64,000 nt of DNA from Pseudactinotalea sp. HY158 (GCF_009660225.1 NZ_CP045920.1:3112079-3176078), one strand, 5' to 3'. Shown: positions 1 through 15,662, counted from the first letter of the stretch. Notes: generated by a model from the letters alone, not told the origin. Program-made: numbers and translations.

Positions 1-74
1 GGGGAAGCCGCTCGGGCTGGGCGTTCGGGTCGGTCATGGCTCGCCTCGTTCGGTCGGAAGTCGCCGTGGTCATG

Positions 75-116
75 CCGAGGGGCCCGCCGGCGCTGCTGCG
101 CCGACGGGCCCCTCGG
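75..116 (-). terminator. Terminator downstream of tuf
   Basis: Near-perfect hairpin: a 12-bp outer stem (75-86 with 105-116), one mismatch, then a 6-bp inner stem (88-93 with 98-103) and a TGCT loop. It lies 27 bases past the tuf stop codon and would end the str operon transcript. There is no clear U tract, as is common in high-GC actinobacteria. Confidence 0.8.
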
Positions 117-142
117 GATGATGCTCGTTCAGATCAGCTCGG

Positions 143-1336
143 TCACTTGATGATCTTGGTGACCTTGCCGGAGCCGACGGTGCGGCCACCCTCACGGATG
201 GCGAAGCCGAGGCCCTCTTCCATCGCGATCGGCTGGATGAGCGTGACGCTCATCTCGGTGTTGTCGCCGGGCATGACCATCTCGGTGCCCTCGGGGAGGG
301 TGATGACGCCGGTGACGTCCGTGGTCCGGAAGTAGAACTGCGGACGGTAGTTCGAGTAGAACGGGTTGTGACGGCCGCCCTCGTCCTTGCCCAGGATGTA
401 GACCTGGCCCTCGAACTCGGTGTGCGGGGTGATCGAGCCGGGCTTGATCACGACCTGGCCGCGCTCGACCTCCTCGCGCTTCGTGCCACGCAGGAGCAGG
501 CCGACGTTCTCGCCCGCCTCGGCGGTGTCGAGGAGCTTGCGGAACATCTCGACGCCGGTGACGGTCGTCTTGATCGCCTTCTCCTTGATGCCGACGATCT
601 CGATGTCCTCGTTCACCTTGAGGATCCCGCGCTCGACCCGACCGGTCACGACGGTGCCGCGACCGGTGATCGTGAAGACGTCCTCGATCGGCATGAGGAA
701 GGGCTTGTCGATGTCGCGGACCGGGTCCGGAACGTTGTTGTCGACGGCCTCCATGAGGTCCTCGACGGACTTGACCCACTGCGGGTCGCCCTCGAGGGCC
801 TTGAGACCGGAGACGCGGACGACGGGGGCGTTGTCGCCGTCGAAGCCCTGGCTCGAGAGCAGGTCGCGGACCTCGACCTCGACGAGCTCGAGGATCTCCT
901 CGTCGTCGACCATGTCGCACTTGTTCAGGGCGACGAGCAGGTAGGGCACGCCCACCTGGCGGGCGAGGAGCACGTGCTCACGGGTCTGGGCCATCGGCCC
1001 GTCGGTCCCGGCGACCACGAGGATCGCGCCGTCCATCTGGGCGGCACCGGTGATCATGTTCTTCACGTAGTCGGCGTGACCAGGGGCGTCGACGTGCGCG
1101 TAGTGGCGCTTGTCGGTCTGGTACTCCACGTGGGAGACGGTGATCGTGATGCCGCGCTGACGCTCTTCGGGGGCGTTGTCGACGTCCTCGAACGGCTTGT
1201 ACTCGTTGAGGTCGGGGTACTTGTCGGCGAGGACCTTGGTGATCGCCGCCGTCAGGGTCGTCTTGCCGTGGTCGACGTGACCGATGGTCCCGATGTTGAC
1301 GTGCGGCTTGGTCCGCTCGAACTTGGCCTTAGCCAC
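143..1336 (-). CDS. tuf: Elongation factor Tu
   Basis: EF-Tu is the cytoplasmic GTPase that carries aminoacyl-tRNA to the ribosomal A site. The protein shows the G1 motif GHVDHGKT (residues 19-26), the DAPGH switch II motif and NKCD for guanine recognition, followed by the two beta-barrel domains. I place the start at the GTG at 1336, giving 397 residues, the usual EF-Tu length and the conserved N-terminus [12 protein letters not shown]; an AGGAGGAA ribosome binding site lies 5 bases upstream. An in-frame ATG 36 bases further upstream would bury that site. It is the last gene of rpsL-rpsG-fusA-tuf, 122 bases after fusA, and probably also has its own promoter in that gap. Identification is secure. 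Confidence 0.98.
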   Translation of the reverse strand: MAKAKFERTKPHVNIGTIGHVDHGKTTLTAAITKVLADKYPDLNEYKPFEDVDNAPEERQRGITITVSHVEYQTDKRHYAHVDAPGHADYVKNMITGAAQMDGAILVVAGTDGPMAQTREHVLLARQVGVPYLLVALNKCDMVDDEEILELVEVEVRDLLSSQGFDGDNAPVVRVSGLKALEGDPQWVKSVEDLMEAVDNNVPDPVRDIDKPFLMPIEDVFTITGRGTVVTGRVERGILKVNEDIEIVGIKEKAIKTTVTGVEMFRKLLDTAEAGENVGLLLRGTKREEVERGQVVIKPGSITPHTEFEGQVYILGKDEGGRHNPFYSNYRPQFYFRTTDVTGVITLPEGTEMVMPGDNTEMSVTLIQPIAMEEGLGFAIREGGRTVGSGKVTKIIK

Positions 1337-1413
1337 TGGGTTCCTCCTGGAACTTGGGTAGATGTTCGTCAAGCTGGCGCGAGCTGGATGGCCAGTTCGC
1401 TGGGGCTATGAGA

Positions 1414-1443
1414 ATCCTACGGGTCGGTGGTGGTGATGGTGAA
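1414..1443 (-). promoter_or_regulatory. Candidate tuf promoter
   Basis: In the fusA-tuf gap the minus strand reads TTCACC, an 18-base spacer, then TAGGAT (-10 at 1414-1419). The -10 is good and the -35 weak. An internal promoter giving extra tuf transcript is usual for this operon, but the call rests on motif and position only. Confidence 0.4.
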
Positions 1444-1458
1444 ACGTGACCTGCGCGA

Positions 1459-3573
<2,115 letters not shown>

Positions 3574-3666
3574 AGATTGCTCTTTCTCTCGCGCGGGAGC
3601 AGGGGAACTGCACGGCCGGCAGCGCGACGGGCGGGCCCGCCAGCGCCGTGCCGGGTGCGGATGCGA

Positions 3667-4137
3667 CTACCAGCGGTAGTGCGCGAAGGCCTTGTTCGAC
3701 TCGGCCATCTTGTGAACGTCCTCGCGGCGCTTGACCGCGGCACCGAGGCCGTTCGAGGCGTCGAGGATCTCGTTCATGAGTCGCTCGGTCATCGTCTTCT
3801 CACGCCGCACTCGCGCGTAGTCGACGAGCCAGCGCAGGGAGAGAGCGGTCTGCCGCACGGGACGGACCTCGACCGGCACCTGGTAGGTGGCGCCACCGAC
3901 TCGGCGGGAGCGCACCTCGAGCGTGGGTCGGATGTTCTCGAGGGCGCGCTTGAGCACGACCGACGGGTCCGACTGGGTCTTCTCACGGACGCCTTCCATG
4001 GCGCCGTACACGATCGCCTGCGCGGTCGACTTCTTGCCGTCCTGCAGCACGCGGTTGACGAGCTGGGTCACCGTCGGCGAGCCGTACACGGGGTCCGCGA
4101 CGAGGGGACGCTTCGGGGCTGGGCCCTTACGAGGCAT
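3667..4137 (-). CDS. rpsG: 30S ribosomal protein S7
   Basis: S7 nucleates assembly of the 30S head and lines the E site. The 156-residue protein starts [11 protein letters not shown] and contains the conserved [14 protein letters not shown] segment and the C-terminal [20 protein letters not shown], matching the usual bacterial S7 length of about 156. The ATG at 4137 overlaps the rpsL stop codon by one base (TAATG), so the two are probably translationally coupled. It is the second gene of the str operon. No anomalies are visible. Confidence 0.98.
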   Translation of the reverse strand: MPRKGPAPKRPLVADPVYGSPTVTQLVNRVLQDGKKSTAQAIVYGAMEGVREKTQSDPSVVLKRALENIRPTLEVRSRRVGGATYQVPVEVRPVRQTALSLRWLVDYARVRREKTMTERLMNEILDASNGLGAAVKRREDVHKMAESNKAFAHYRW

Positions 4138-4511
4138 TACTTCTTCTCCTTCTTCGCGCCGTAACGGCTACGAGCCTGCTGGCGGCCCCGGACACCCTGG
4201 GTGTCGAGGGCTCCGCGGACGATCTTGTAACGCACACCGGGGAGGTCCTTCACTCGGCCACCGCGCACGAGCACGATCGAGTGCTCCTGCAGGTTGTGTC
4301 CGACGCCGGGAATGTAGGCAGTGACCTCGATGCCACTGGACAACCGCACACGGGCGACCTTACGCAGGGCCGAGTTCGGCTTCTTGGGGGTGGTGGTGTA
4401 CACGCGGGTGCACACGCCGCGGCGCTGGGGGCTGCCCTTGAGGGCCAGCGACTTGGTCTGGCCGACCCTGGCGCTGCGACCCTTGCGGACCAGCTGCTGA
4501 ATGGTGGGCAC
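4137..4511 (-). CDS. rpsL: 30S ribosomal protein S12
   Basis: S12 sits at the decoding centre and controls translational accuracy. I take the GTG at 4511 as start: it gives 124 residues beginning [12 protein letters not shown], the canonical S12 N-terminus, with GGAG five bases upstream; the open frame continues upstream without S12 homology. Motifs [16 protein letters not shown] and [14 protein letters not shown] are present, and both lysines whose mutation gives streptomycin resistance (E. coli K42 and K87 equivalents) are wild type, so no rpsL-based resistance is expected. It is the first gene of the operon, with about 300 nt of leader before it, and its stop overlaps the rpsG start. Confidence 0.98.
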   Translation of the reverse strand: MPTIQQLVRKGRSARVGQTKSLALKGSPQRRGVCTRVYTTTPKKPNSALRKVARVRLSSGIEVTAYIPGVGHNLQEHSIVLVRGGRVKDLPGVRYKIVRGALDTQGVRGRQQARSRYGAKKEKK

Positions 4512-5108
4512 TACTTCTCCGTCTCGATTGCTTGACTGCTCTGGTTGTGATCGGGGGGCCGATCGATCCGAGTCACCTCGGTCTTGTCCGCCGGCTCGCC
4601 CTACACGAGGAGGCCCGCGTCCGGGCGCGTGGCCCGTGACTCCCGGGCATCTCACACGTCGGTGTTCGATCCCAGGGGACGCCGGGCGCCCGGGCGGCGC
4701 AGTTCGATTTCCCGGCATCCTCACGGCGGCCAGCGAGGAGAGGACCTCCGGCAACCGGTGACGCTCGAACGACTCGAGTGCGCACGCGAGAGCCCGCCAG
4801 AGCGGGCACTGCCGACTAGGATACTCCGGAGATTGCGGGCAGGTCAAAGGGAGGATGGCGGCGATACGCCCGAAACGCTGTGGCGCTGGCCACTGGAGCC
4901 GGATGGGATTCCGGTCGGCCGCGGTCGTTGCCGGTCGGCCCGGGCCACCGATCGTGCCCGCGCCCCCATCCTAACGTCCCGAGCCGCGCGGGGGCGCAGG
5001 TCGGTCTCGGCGCGTCGGCGGCGGCGTGCGGGGCGCGTGGGCAGGCCTACCCATTGGCGGACGGCGGTGCGGGTGGTGTGCTGGGGCGACCCCCGACCGA
5101 AGGCAGAG
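4512..5108. other. Intergenic region between rpsL and a divergent gene
   Basis: 597 bases without a supportable gene. It holds the str operon promoter (4818-4847, minus strand) and about 300 nt of GC-rich rpsL leader with several short hairpins but no recognisable riboswitch. The right part must contain the promoter of the plus-strand gene at 5109, which I cannot place. Open frames across the region have no convincing start or similarity. Confidence 0.6.
4818..4847 (-). promoter_or_regulatory. str operon promoter
   Basis: The minus strand shows TTGACC (4842-4847), an 18-base spacer and TATCCT (4818-4823), a near-consensus housekeeping sigma promoter. Transcription would start near 4811 and yield a leader of about 300 nt ahead of rpsL. 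It is the best promoter match I found in the window, as expected for a ribosomal operon. Confidence 0.7.
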
Positions 5109-6182
5109 ATGACCGCGATCGACTTCAGCGCGATGGCCCGTGGGGCCGAGCTGCTCGGGCAGCAGGCCGATCACGGCCGCGCCGTGGAGGACTACCTGCG
5201 CCGCGAGGCGGGGCCGGGCGCGGGCGGTGGGGCGCCGCTCCTCGCCGCGGCGCGCGCACGGCTCGGCGCCGCGACGGAGCTCGGCGCCCGAGGGGCGCGG
5301 CTGAGCACGATGATCTCGAACGGCACGGCCCTGAGTCTGTCGCAGTCGGTCCGCGAGTACGTACGCGTCGAGCAGGACCTGCACGCCACGCTCAACCGGC
5401 TGCTCGCCCGGTTCGATTCGCCCGCGACCCCCTGGGAGGACCCGAGTGCGCCGGCGGCGGCGGGCCCGGCCGTGGTGGCCGCCGCCGATCCCCGTTCCCA
5501 CCTGACCCCGCCGCACCGGAGCGCTCACGACGGCGATGAGAGTGACGGGACCGACGACCTGCGCCGGGATGCCGCGCGGCTGCTCGGCGGGATCGACTGG
5601 GTGGCCCGGGGGGTGCTCGGCTTCTCGATCCTCGAGGACGTCGTCCGCGCGCCCCTGGCGGGCGACTGGAGCGAGGTCGGCGCCGACGTGGCCGCATGGG
5701 CCCACGGCGCGGACGCCGTGCGTGCGATCGGAGCGAATTACGCGTCCCTGGCCGCGTCGGACCGGTCGTGGGGCGGAGCGGCCGGGCAGGCCTTCCGTGC
5801 CCGGGTGAGCACCGCCGGCAGTGCGCACGAGGGGCTGGGCGCGGGCTACGACGCGGTCGCCGGGTACGCGGCGGCCGTATCGATCGCCTGCAGGTACGCC
5901 TGCGCCGGAATCGGGCTGCTGCTGACCCGGCTCACGGCCGCCCTCCTCGACCTCGCGATCGAGGCGACCGATCCCGCCGGCTGGAGCGCGCTCGGCCCGA
6001 GCGCGCACGAGACGATGAACACGGTGGTTCGGGGCGTCCGCCTCGCCTATGCGCTCATCGACGCTGTGCTCGATGCGATCACCGCGGTCGTCGGGGGCAC
6101 GGTGCACCTGCACGACGTCGTCGACGCGCTCGAGGGCCTCGCCGAATCGGCCGGCGGCGCCGGCCGGGGCGAGAGCGAATGA
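5109..6182 (+). CDS. Uncharacterised protein with WXG100-like segment
   Basis: I do not recognise a named family. The 357-residue product begins with an Ala-rich helical region (1-100), has a Pro/Ala linker (about 108-150), then a second helical region with SWGGAAGQAF around W221-G222-G223. A W-x-G turn between helices, followed by an aromatic residue, is the signature of WXG100/ESX-secreted proteins. Two hydrophobic helices follow (about 255-285 and 300-325). The ATG at 5109 has only weak AAGG upstream; the open frame extends to 4584 but that part looks non-coding. The next gene overlaps it by four bases (ATGA). An orphan substrate or partner of the type VII locus at 29.6-44.2 kb is an inference from the motif alone; a membrane-associated toxin-like protein is an alternative. 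Confidence 0.55.
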   Translation: MTAIDFSAMARGAELLGQQADHGRAVEDYLRREAGPGAGGGAPLLAAARARLGAATELGARGARLSTMISNGTALSLSQSVREYVRVEQDLHATLNRLLARFDSPATPWEDPSAPAAAGPAVVAAADPRSHLTPPHRSAHDGDESDGTDDLRRDAARLLGGIDWVARGVLGFSILEDVVRAPLAGDWSEVGADVAAWAHGADAVRAIGANYASLAASDRSWGGAAGQAFRARVSTAGSAHEGLGAGYDAVAGYAAAVSIACRYACAGIGLLLTRLTAALLDLAIEATDPAGWSALGPSAHETMNTVVRGVRLAYALIDAVLDAITAVVGGTVHLHDVVDALEGLAESAGGAGRGESE

Positions 6183-6544
6183 GCGCGCTCGACCGGCTCC
6201 GGGCCCTCATGGCCGAGGCCGAGGACTACGCCGCCGGCGCCGCACCGGCCGGCGGCGCGCTCGACCGGTTGGCCGCCCGGTCCGCCGATGGATCGCTCGG
6301 TCCTCAGTGGGCTCGCCTCGCCCCCCGGCTCGCGCGCGGCGAGACCACGGCCGCGGCCGTCTTCGCCGGCGAGGACGCGAGCCCCGAGGCCGTCACCCTG
6401 CGGGCCCGGGCGGGCGTCCAGCTCGGGCGGCTCGATCTGGCCGAGATCCCCCCGGCCGACGAGGAGCTCGAGCGCGAGCTGGCCGAGAACTGGGCCGCGA
6501 TGGTCGCCGCCCGGAAGGCACTCGAGGGTCGCGCCCACGGCTGA
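6179..6544 (+). CDS. Hypothetical protein, coupled to upstream WXG-like gene
   Basis: 121 residues, starting MSALDRLRAL, with no family I recognise. It is acidic and Ala-rich, appears fully alpha-helical, and has no signal peptide or membrane segment, so it should be cytosolic. Its ATG overlaps the upstream stop (ATGA), which indicates translational coupling and a shared function, for example as a chaperone or immunity partner of the 5109 product; that role is inference. A bidirectional terminator follows at 6567. Codon use and GC are like the neighbouring genes, and the coupling is the best evidence that it is real. Confidence 0.6.
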   Translation: MSALDRLRALMAEAEDYAAGAAPAGGALDRLAARSADGSLGPQWARLAPRLARGETTAAAVFAGEDASPEAVTLRARAGVQLGRLDLAEIPPADEELERELAENWAAMVAARKALEGRAHG

Positions 6545-6566
6545 GACCCGCCGCCCTCCGGGACGT

Positions 6567-6603
6567 CGAACGGCCCGCCTCCCGAGGGGAGACGGGCCGT
6601 TCG
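6567..6603. terminator. Bidirectional terminator between convergent genes
   Basis: An 11-bp perfect stem (6567-6577 with 6593-6603), extended by five more pairs after one mismatch, with a GAG loop. It lies between the plus-strand pair ending at 6544 and rpoC, whose stop is at 6616, and can serve both directions. Confidence 0.8.
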
Positions 6604-6615
6604 TCGTCGGTCGGC

Positions 6616-10497
<3,882 letters not shown>

Positions 10498-10591
10498 TAT
10501 TCCTACTTCCTTCGACTCGCGATAGTCGTATGGAGTTGATTGTGAACCGAGGGCGTCCGCGGCCCGGCCGGACCGGGCCGCGGACCGCCAC

Positions 10592-13500
10592 TCAGATCTC
10601 TTCGACGCTGCTCGCGTCGGGGCGACGGGACAGGTCGATACCGAGTTCCTCCGCAGCTCGGTAGACCTCCTCGTCGGTGTCGCGCATCTCGATCTCGGTG
10701 CCGTCCGCGGACAGCACTTCGACGTTGAGGCAGAGCGACTGCATCTCCTTGATGAGCACCTTGAAGGACTCGGGGATGCCGGGCTCGGGGATGTTCTCCC
10801 CCTTGACGATCGCCTCGTACACCTTGACGCGGCCGGGAACGTCGTCCGACTTGATCGTCAGGAGCTCCTGCAGCGCGTACGCGGCGCCGTAGGCCTCGAG
10901 CGCCCACACCTCCATCTCGCCGAACCGCTGGCCACCGAACTGCGCCTTCCCCCCGAGGGGCTGCTGGGTGATCATCGAGTACGGACCCGTGGAACGGGCG
11001 TGGATCTTGTCGTCCACGAGGTGGTGCAGCTTGAGGATGTACATGTAGCCCACCGAGACCGGCTTCGGGAACGGCTCCCCGGAGCGACCGTCGAAGAGCA
11101 TCGCCTTCCCGCTGGAGTCGATGAGCCGCTCGCCGTCGCGGCCGGGCAGCGTGCAGTCGAGCAGGCCGCGCAGCTCGTACTCGCGCAGCCCGTCGAAGAC
11201 CGGCGTGGCGACCGTGCTGTCGGGCGCGGCCTTGAGGGCCTCGGGCGCGAGGTTCTCGGCCCAGGCCGGCAGCTCTCCGTTCTTGGCCTGCTCGATCCCG
11301 GCGTCCCAGCCCTGCTTGGCGACCCACCCGAGGTGGGTCTCGAGCACCTGGCCGACGTTCATGCGGCCCGGCACGCCGAGCGGGTTGAGGATGATGTCCA
11401 CGGGGGTGCCGTCCTCGAGGAACGGCATGTCCTCGATGGGCAGGATCTTCGAGATGACACCCTTGTTGCCGTGGCGGCCGGCGAGCTTGTCGCCGTCCGT
11501 GATCTTCCGGCGCTGCGCGACGTACACGCGCACGAGCTGGTTGACGCCCGGGGGCAGCTCGTCGCCGTCCTCCCGGTTGAACTCCCGGACCGCGATGATG
11601 GTCCCGGACTCGCCGTGCGGCACCTTGAGCGAGGTGTCGCGCACCTCACGGGCCTTCTCGCCGAAGATGGCGCGCAGGAGGCGCTCCTCCGGCGTCAGCT
11701 CGGTCTCGCCCTTGGGCGTGACCTTGCCGACGAGCACGTCGCCGGCCCCGACCTCGGCACCGATGCGGATGATGCCGCGCTCGTCCAGGTCCGCCAGCAC
11801 CTCGTCGGAGACGTTCGGGATGTCCCGCGTGATCTCCTCCGGGCCCAGCTTCGTGTCGCGGGCGTCGACCTCGTACTCCTCGATGTGGATCGAGGAGAGC
11901 ACGTCGTCCTGCACGAGCCGCTGGGAGAGGATGATCGCATCCTCGTAGTTGTGCCCTTCCCAGGCCATGAACGCCACGAGCAGGTTCCGTCCGAGCGCGA
12001 GTTCGCCCTCGTCGGTGGCGGGACCGTCGGCCAGCACGGAGCCGACCTCGACCCGCTGGCCCTCGTCGACCAGCACGCGCTGGTTGTAGGAGGTCCCCTG
12101 GTTCGAGCGGCGGAACTTCGCCACGCGGTAGTTGAACTGGCTGCCGTCGTCCTGGGTGACCACGATGGCGTCGGCCGATACCTCGGTCACGACCCCCGGC
12201 TTCGCGGCGACGATGACGTCACCGGCGTCCACGGCGGCCCGGCGCTCCATGCCGGTGCCCACGAGCGGCGACTCGCTGCGCACCAGCGGGACGGCCTGGC
12301 GCTGCATGTTGGCGCCCATGAGGGCACGGTTCGCGTCGTCGTGCTCGAGGAAGGGGATCATGGCCGTGGCGACCGAGACCATCTGCCGGGCGGAGACGTC
12401 CATGTAGTCCACGTCCTCGGCGGGCACGTCGATCGCCTCCCCGCCGCGGGTCCGCACGAGCACGGTCTCCTCGGCGAAGCGGCCGTCGTCGGTCAGCACG
12501 GCGTTCGCCTGGGCGATGACGTAGCGGTCCTCGTCGTCGGCGGTCAGGTACTCGACGTCGTCGGTCACCAGGCCGGAGCGCACCTTGCGGTACGGGGTCT
12601 CGACGAAGCCGAACGGGTTGATGCGTCCGTAGGTCGCGAGCGAGCCGATGAGGCCGATGTTCGGGCCCTCCGGGGTCTCGATCGGGCACATGCGGCCGTA
12701 GTGCGAGGGGTGCACGTCACGCACCTCCATGCCGGCCCGGTCACGGCTCAGACCACCGGGGCCGAGCGCGTTGAGGCGGCGCTTGTGGGTCAGGCCCGCG
12801 AGCGGGTTGTTCTGATCCATGAACTGCGAGAGCTGCGAGGTGCCGAAGAACTCGCGGATCGAGGCGACGACCGGGCGGATGTTGATGAGGGTCTGCGGCG
12901 TGATCGCCTCGACGTCCTGGGTGGTCATGCGTTCGCGGACCACGCGCTCCATCCGCGACAGCCCGGTGCGCACCTGGTTCTGGATGAGCTCACCCACGGC
13001 GCGGATCCGGCGGTTGCCGAAGTGGTCGATGTCGTCGGTCTCGACGACGACCTCGACCGGCTCGCCGTGCCGGCTGCCGGCCATGGTCGAGGAGTCCTGG
13101 TGGAGCGCCGCGATGTACTTGATGGTCGCGACGATGTCGGAGTTCGACAGCACCGAGTCGTCGAGCGGGGCGTCGACGCCGAGCTTCTTGTTCACCTTGT
13201 AGCGACCGACCTTCGCGAGGTCGTAGCGCTTGGGGTTGAAGTAGAAGTTCTCGAGCAGCGCGCTGCCGGCCTCGACCGTCGGCGGCTCGCCGGGACGGAT
13301 CTTGCGGTAGAGGTCGAGCAGGGCCTCGTCCTGGGTGTGGACGACGTCCTTCTCCAGGGTCTCGAGCACCGTGGGGTACTCGGCGAACTCCTCCCGGATC
13401 TCCGACTCGGTCAGCCCGAGGGCCTTGAGCAGGACGGTCACGGGCTGCTTGCGCTTGCGGTCGACGCGCACGCCGACGGCGTCCCGCTTGTCGATCTCGA

Positions 13501-14101
13501 ACTCGAGCCACGCACCCCGGGACGGGATGATCTTGGCGGTGAAGACGTCCTTGTCGGAGGTCTTGTCGGGGGTCCGCTCGAAGTAGACGCCCGGGGACCG
13601 CACGAGCTGGGAGACGACGACCCGCTCGGTGCCGTTGATGATGAACGTGCCGCGCTCGCTCATGAGCGGGAAGTCCCCCATGAACACGGTCTGCGACTTG
13701 ATCTCGCCGGTCGTGTAGTTGACGAACTCGGCCGTGACGAACAGCGGGGCCGAGTAGGTGAAGTCCTTGTCCTTGGACTCCTGGGAGGAGTACTTCGGCG
13801 GCTCGAAGCGGTGGTCGCGGAAGGACAGGGACATCGTCTGACCGAAGTCCTCGATCGGAGAGATCTCCTCAAAGATCTCTTCCAGCCCGGAGACCGAGGG
13901 GACCTCGTCTTCTCCGGCGGCGGCGACCCGCGCCTGCCATGCTTCGTTCCCGAGGAGCCAGTCGAAGCTCTCCGTCTGGAGCCCGAGCAGGTCGGGCGCC
14001 TGCATCGGCTCGATGATCTTCTGGAACGAGACACGGCGGGATGCCGTCCGGTTTGCAATTGCGTCAGCGTGAGGAGCAGTAGGGGTGCGCGAGGCAGCCA
14101 A
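10592..14101 (-). CDS. rpoB: RNA polymerase subunit beta
   Basis: Beta is the second large catalytic subunit of RNA polymerase and the rifampicin target. I choose the TTG at 14101, giving 1169 residues starting [10 protein letters not shown], because GGAAGGAA lies just upstream; the ATG at 14134 has no such site. The rifampicin pocket is intact in layout ([12 protein letters not shown] then THKRRL then ALGPGGL), but residue 444, equivalent to E. coli Ser531 (M. tuberculosis Ser450), is Asn (codon AAC), and residue 435 (E. coli Ser522) is Ala. Asn531 is reported in naturally rifampicin-tolerant lineages such as spirochaetes and in actinobacterial second copies of rpoB. The C-terminal [21 protein letters not shown] segment is normal. 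Confidence 0.97.
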   Translation of the reverse strand: MAASRTPTAPHADAIANRTASRRVSFQKIIEPMQAPDLLGLQTESFDWLLGNEAWQARVAAAGEDEVPSVSGLEEIFEEISPIEDFGQTMSLSFRDHRFEPPKYSSQESKDKDFTYSAPLFVTAEFVNYTTGEIKSQTVFMGDFPLMSERGTFIINGTERVVVSQLVRSPGVYFERTPDKTSDKDVFTAKIIPSRGAWLEFEIDKRDAVGVRVDRKRKQPVTVLLKALGLTESEIREEFAEYPTVLETLEKDVVHTQDEALLDLYRKIRPGEPPTVEAGSALLENFYFNPKRYDLAKVGRYKVNKKLGVDAPLDDSVLSNSDIVATIKYIAALHQDSSTMAGSRHGEPVEVVVETDDIDHFGNRRIRAVGELIQNQVRTGLSRMERVVRERMTTQDVEAITPQTLINIRPVVASIREFFGTSQLSQFMDQNNPLAGLTHKRRLNALGPGGLSRDRAGMEVRDVHPSHYGRMCPIETPEGPNIGLIGSLATYGRINPFGFVETPYRKVRSGLVTDDVEYLTADDEDRYVIAQANAVLTDDGRFAEETVLVRTRGGEAIDVPAEDVDYMDVSARQMVSVATAMIPFLEHDDANRALMGANMQRQAVPLVRSESPLVGTGMERRAAVDAGDVIVAAKPGVVTEVSADAIVVTQDDGSQFNYRVAKFRRSNQGTSYNQRVLVDEGQRVEVGSVLADGPATDEGELALGRNLLVAFMAWEGHNYEDAIILSQRLVQDDVLSSIHIEEYEVDARDTKLGPEEITRDIPNVSDEVLADLDERGIIRIGAEVGAGDVLVGKVTPKGETELTPEERLLRAIFGEKAREVRDTSLKVPHGESGTIIAVREFNREDGDELPPGVNQLVRVYVAQRRKITDGDKLAGRHGNKGVISKILPIEDMPFLEDGTPVDIILNPLGVPGRMNVGQVLETHLGWVAKQGWDAGIEQAKNGELPAWAENLAPEALKAAPDSTVATPVFDGLREYELRGLLDCTLPGRDGERLIDSSGKAMLFDGRSGEPFPKPVSVGYMYILKLHHLVDDKIHARSTGPYSMITQQPLGGKAQFGGQRFGEMEVWALEAYGAAYALQELLTIKSDDVPGRVKVYEAIVKGENIPEPGIPESFKVLIKEMQSLCLNVEVLSADGTEIEMRDTDEEVYRAAEELGIDLSRRPDASSVEEI

Positions 14102-14282
14102 GAGGGGTTCCTTCCCTACGGAGTGTGTGTGCACACGCGCGTGTTCGTGGTCGAGGTGCGGCCCGGCGCACCCGACGGTTCACCACTCCTGCCCGCCGGT
14201 CGCCCGGGCGTATGCTGGGAGTGGATCCACCACCTGAGGTGCGCTGGGAAACATGCCGAGGTCAGAGCACGCGCAAAGCGAC

Positions 14283-14311
14283 AGCATAGCCGCTGCCACG
14301 TGGCGAGTCCA
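14283..14311 (-). promoter_or_regulatory. Candidate rpoBC promoter
   Basis: The minus strand reads TGGACT (14306-14311), a 17-base spacer and TATGCT (14283-14288), with predicted initiation near 14276. It follows the rplL terminator, so rpoBC can be transcribed independently of rplJL. Confidence 0.45.
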
Positions 14312-14399
14312 CCGCGGGAGGCCCGCTGTGACCGACGACACGAACCGCGGCCGACCGGGCCCGAACCGGGCCGACTCCGCCGAGCGCGCGTGAGAATGC

Positions 14400-14443
14400 C
14401 GAGAGCCCGGCCGCGGCGGTCCCCCACCGCGGCCGGGCTCTCG
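14400..14443 (-). terminator. Terminator downstream of rplL
   Basis: A 17-bp perfect stem (14400-14416 with 14427-14443) and a 10-base loop, 25 bases after the rplL stop. It may be partial, as rplJL and rpoBC are often linked by attenuated read-through. Confidence 0.8.
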
Positions 14444-14468
14444 AGATCGCGCCGTCAGCGCGATCGGG

Positions 14469-14855
14469 TCACTTGATCGTGACGCCGGCTCCGGCGGCCT
14501 CGAGGGCCTCCTTGGCCTTCTCGGCCACGTCCTTGGCCACGGCCTCCAGGACGGCCTTCGGTGCGGCGTCCACGAGGTCCTTGGCCTCCTTGAGGCCGAG
14601 GGACGTGAGGGCGCGCACCTCCTTGATGACCTGGATCTTCTTGTCGCCGATCGAGTCGAGGACGACGTCGAACTCGGTCTGCTCCTCCTCGGCGGCGGCG
14701 TCGCCACCGGCCGGGCCGGCGGCCACGGCCACGGCGGCCGGGGCGGCGGCGGTGACGTCGAAGGTGTCCTCGAACGCCTTGACGAACTCGGAGAGCTCGA
14801 TGAGGGTCAGGTCCTTGAATGCGTCGATGAGCTCGTCGGTGCTGAGCTTAGCCAT
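14469..14855 (-). CDS. rplL: 50S ribosomal protein L7/L12
   Basis: L7/L12 forms the flexible stalk that recruits translational GTPases. The 128-residue protein has the N-terminal dimerisation helices (starting [13 protein letters not shown]), an Ala/Gly-rich hinge at about residues 36-55 and the C-terminal domain with KIQVIKEVR and [10 protein letters not shown]. Length matches the family. The ATG at 14855 has GGAAGGA upstream. It follows rplJ with a 60-base gap and is followed by a strong terminator. It is intact. Confidence 0.98.
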   Translation of the reverse strand: MAKLSTDELIDAFKDLTLIELSEFVKAFEDTFDVTAAAPAAVAVAAGPAGGDAAAEEEQTEFDVVLDSIGDKKIQVIKEVRALTSLGLKEAKDLVDAAPKAVLEAVAKDVAEKAKEALEAAGAGVTIK

Positions 14856-14915
14856 GGTGGCTTCCTTCCGTTGTGTCCTGCTTGCGCAAGAAGCGTGTGG
14901 GTGAAAGACGCGCGC

Positions 14916-15446
14916 TCAGGCGGCGGCGTCGGTGGTCGCCTGCTTCTCGCGCAGGGCTTCGATGGTGCGAACGGCCTTGGAGGCCGGCGCGTTGAACAGC
15001 TGAGCCGCCTGGTGCAGCTTGGCCTTCATCGCCCCGGCGGCCTTGGCCAGGAGCACCTCGCGGGACTCGAGGTCCGCGAGCTGGGTGACCTGCTCCGCCG
15101 AGAGTGCGTTGCCGTCGAGCACCCCGCCCTTGATGACGAGCTGCGGGTTGTCCTTGGCGAAGTCGCGCAGACCCTTCGCGGCCTCGACCACATCGCCCTC
15201 GACGAAGGCGACGGCCGAGGGGCCGACGAACTTCCCCTCGAGCGCGTCGAGCCCGGCCTCCCGGGCGGCGATGGCGCTGAGCTTGTTCTTCACCACGGCG
15301 TACTGCGTGGAATCACCGAGGGCGGTGCGCAGCCGCTTGAGCTGGGCCACCGTGAGCCCTCGGTACTCGGTCAGCACTGCGGCGTTCGAGCTCCGGAAAC
15401 GCTCCGTCAGCTCCGCGACCGCGGCTGCCTTATCAGGCCGTGCCAT
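14916..15446 (-). CDS. rplJ: 50S ribosomal protein L10
   Basis: L10 anchors the L7/L12 stalk to 23S rRNA and, as the L10-L12 complex, usually represses its own operon by binding the mRNA leader. The 176-residue protein starts [13 protein letters not shown], shows [15 protein letters not shown] in its N-terminal domain, and ends with the L12-binding helix region. The ATG at 15446 has AAAGGAGG five bases upstream. The preceding leader holds a promoter and an attenuator-like hairpin, consistent with separate regulation from rplKA. It is co-transcribed with rplL. Confidence 0.98.
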   Translation of the reverse strand: MARPDKAAAVAELTERFRSSNAAVLTEYRGLTVAQLKRLRTALGDSTQYAVVKNKLSAIAAREAGLDALEGKFVGPSAVAFVEGDVVEAAKGLRDFAKDNPQLVIKGGVLDGNALSAEQVTQLADLESREVLLAKAAGAMKAKLHQAAQLFNAPASKAVRTIEALREKQATTDAAA

Positions 15447-15626
15447 GGGCCCCTCCTTTACGATTCAGGACCATCGGCCCCGGCACGAGAAAAGCCCCGT
15501 GCGCAGGGCACGGGGCTCGCATGGTTCCCGTGGGGACGGGGCGGAACTCCTGGCACCTGCGCAGGCTCCGTCGTGACGGACTTGGACCGATCGTGCGTGC
15601 AGATCGGTAACCGGCGGTCTTTGGCA
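15447..15626 (-). ncRNA. rplJ mRNA leader with attenuator-like hairpin
   Basis: About 180 nt of leader precede rplJ, counted from a predicted start near 15626. It contains a 9-bp GC stem with a T run (15494-15516). By position it corresponds to the L10 leader, where L10-L12 binds and controls expression; I did not resolve the L10-binding kink-turn. The function is inferred from position and hairpin. Confidence 0.45.
15494..15516 (-). terminator. Attenuator-like terminator in the rplJ leader
   Basis: On the minus strand a perfect 9-bp stem (GCCCCGTGC paired with GCACGGGGC), a 5-base loop and then TTTTCT. This is the only hairpin in the window followed by a proper U tract. It lies about 47 bases upstream of the rplJ start and downstream of the predicted promoter, so it would act as an attenuator. 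Confidence 0.7.
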
Positions 15627-15632
15627 GCCTTC

Positions 15633-15662
15633 ATCGTAGCGGTCGCGTACGGACGACGCCAA
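15633..15662 (-). promoter_or_regulatory. rplJL promoter
   Basis: Minus strand TTGGCG (15657-15662), an 18-base spacer and TACGAT (15633-15638). It lies between the rplA terminator and the rplJ leader hairpin, so rplJL forms its own transcription unit. Confidence 0.55.

Larger units (their letters stand above)
14102..14468. other. Intergenic region between rplL and rpoB
   Basis: 367 bases. On the minus strand it contains, in order, the terminator behind rplL (14400-14443), a candidate rpoB promoter (14283-14311) and about 175 nt of rpoBC leader. No gene is supportable. Confidence 0.6.

Noticed and set aside
1337-1372. A longer EF-Tu starting at the ATG at 1372
   Set aside because: It would add 12 residues not found in EF-Tu and would place the AGGAGGAA ribosome site inside the coding region.
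11000-14476. A long plus-strand open frame opposite rpoB
   Set aside because: Same shadow effect; no ribosome site, no motif, and rpoB is intact on the other strand.
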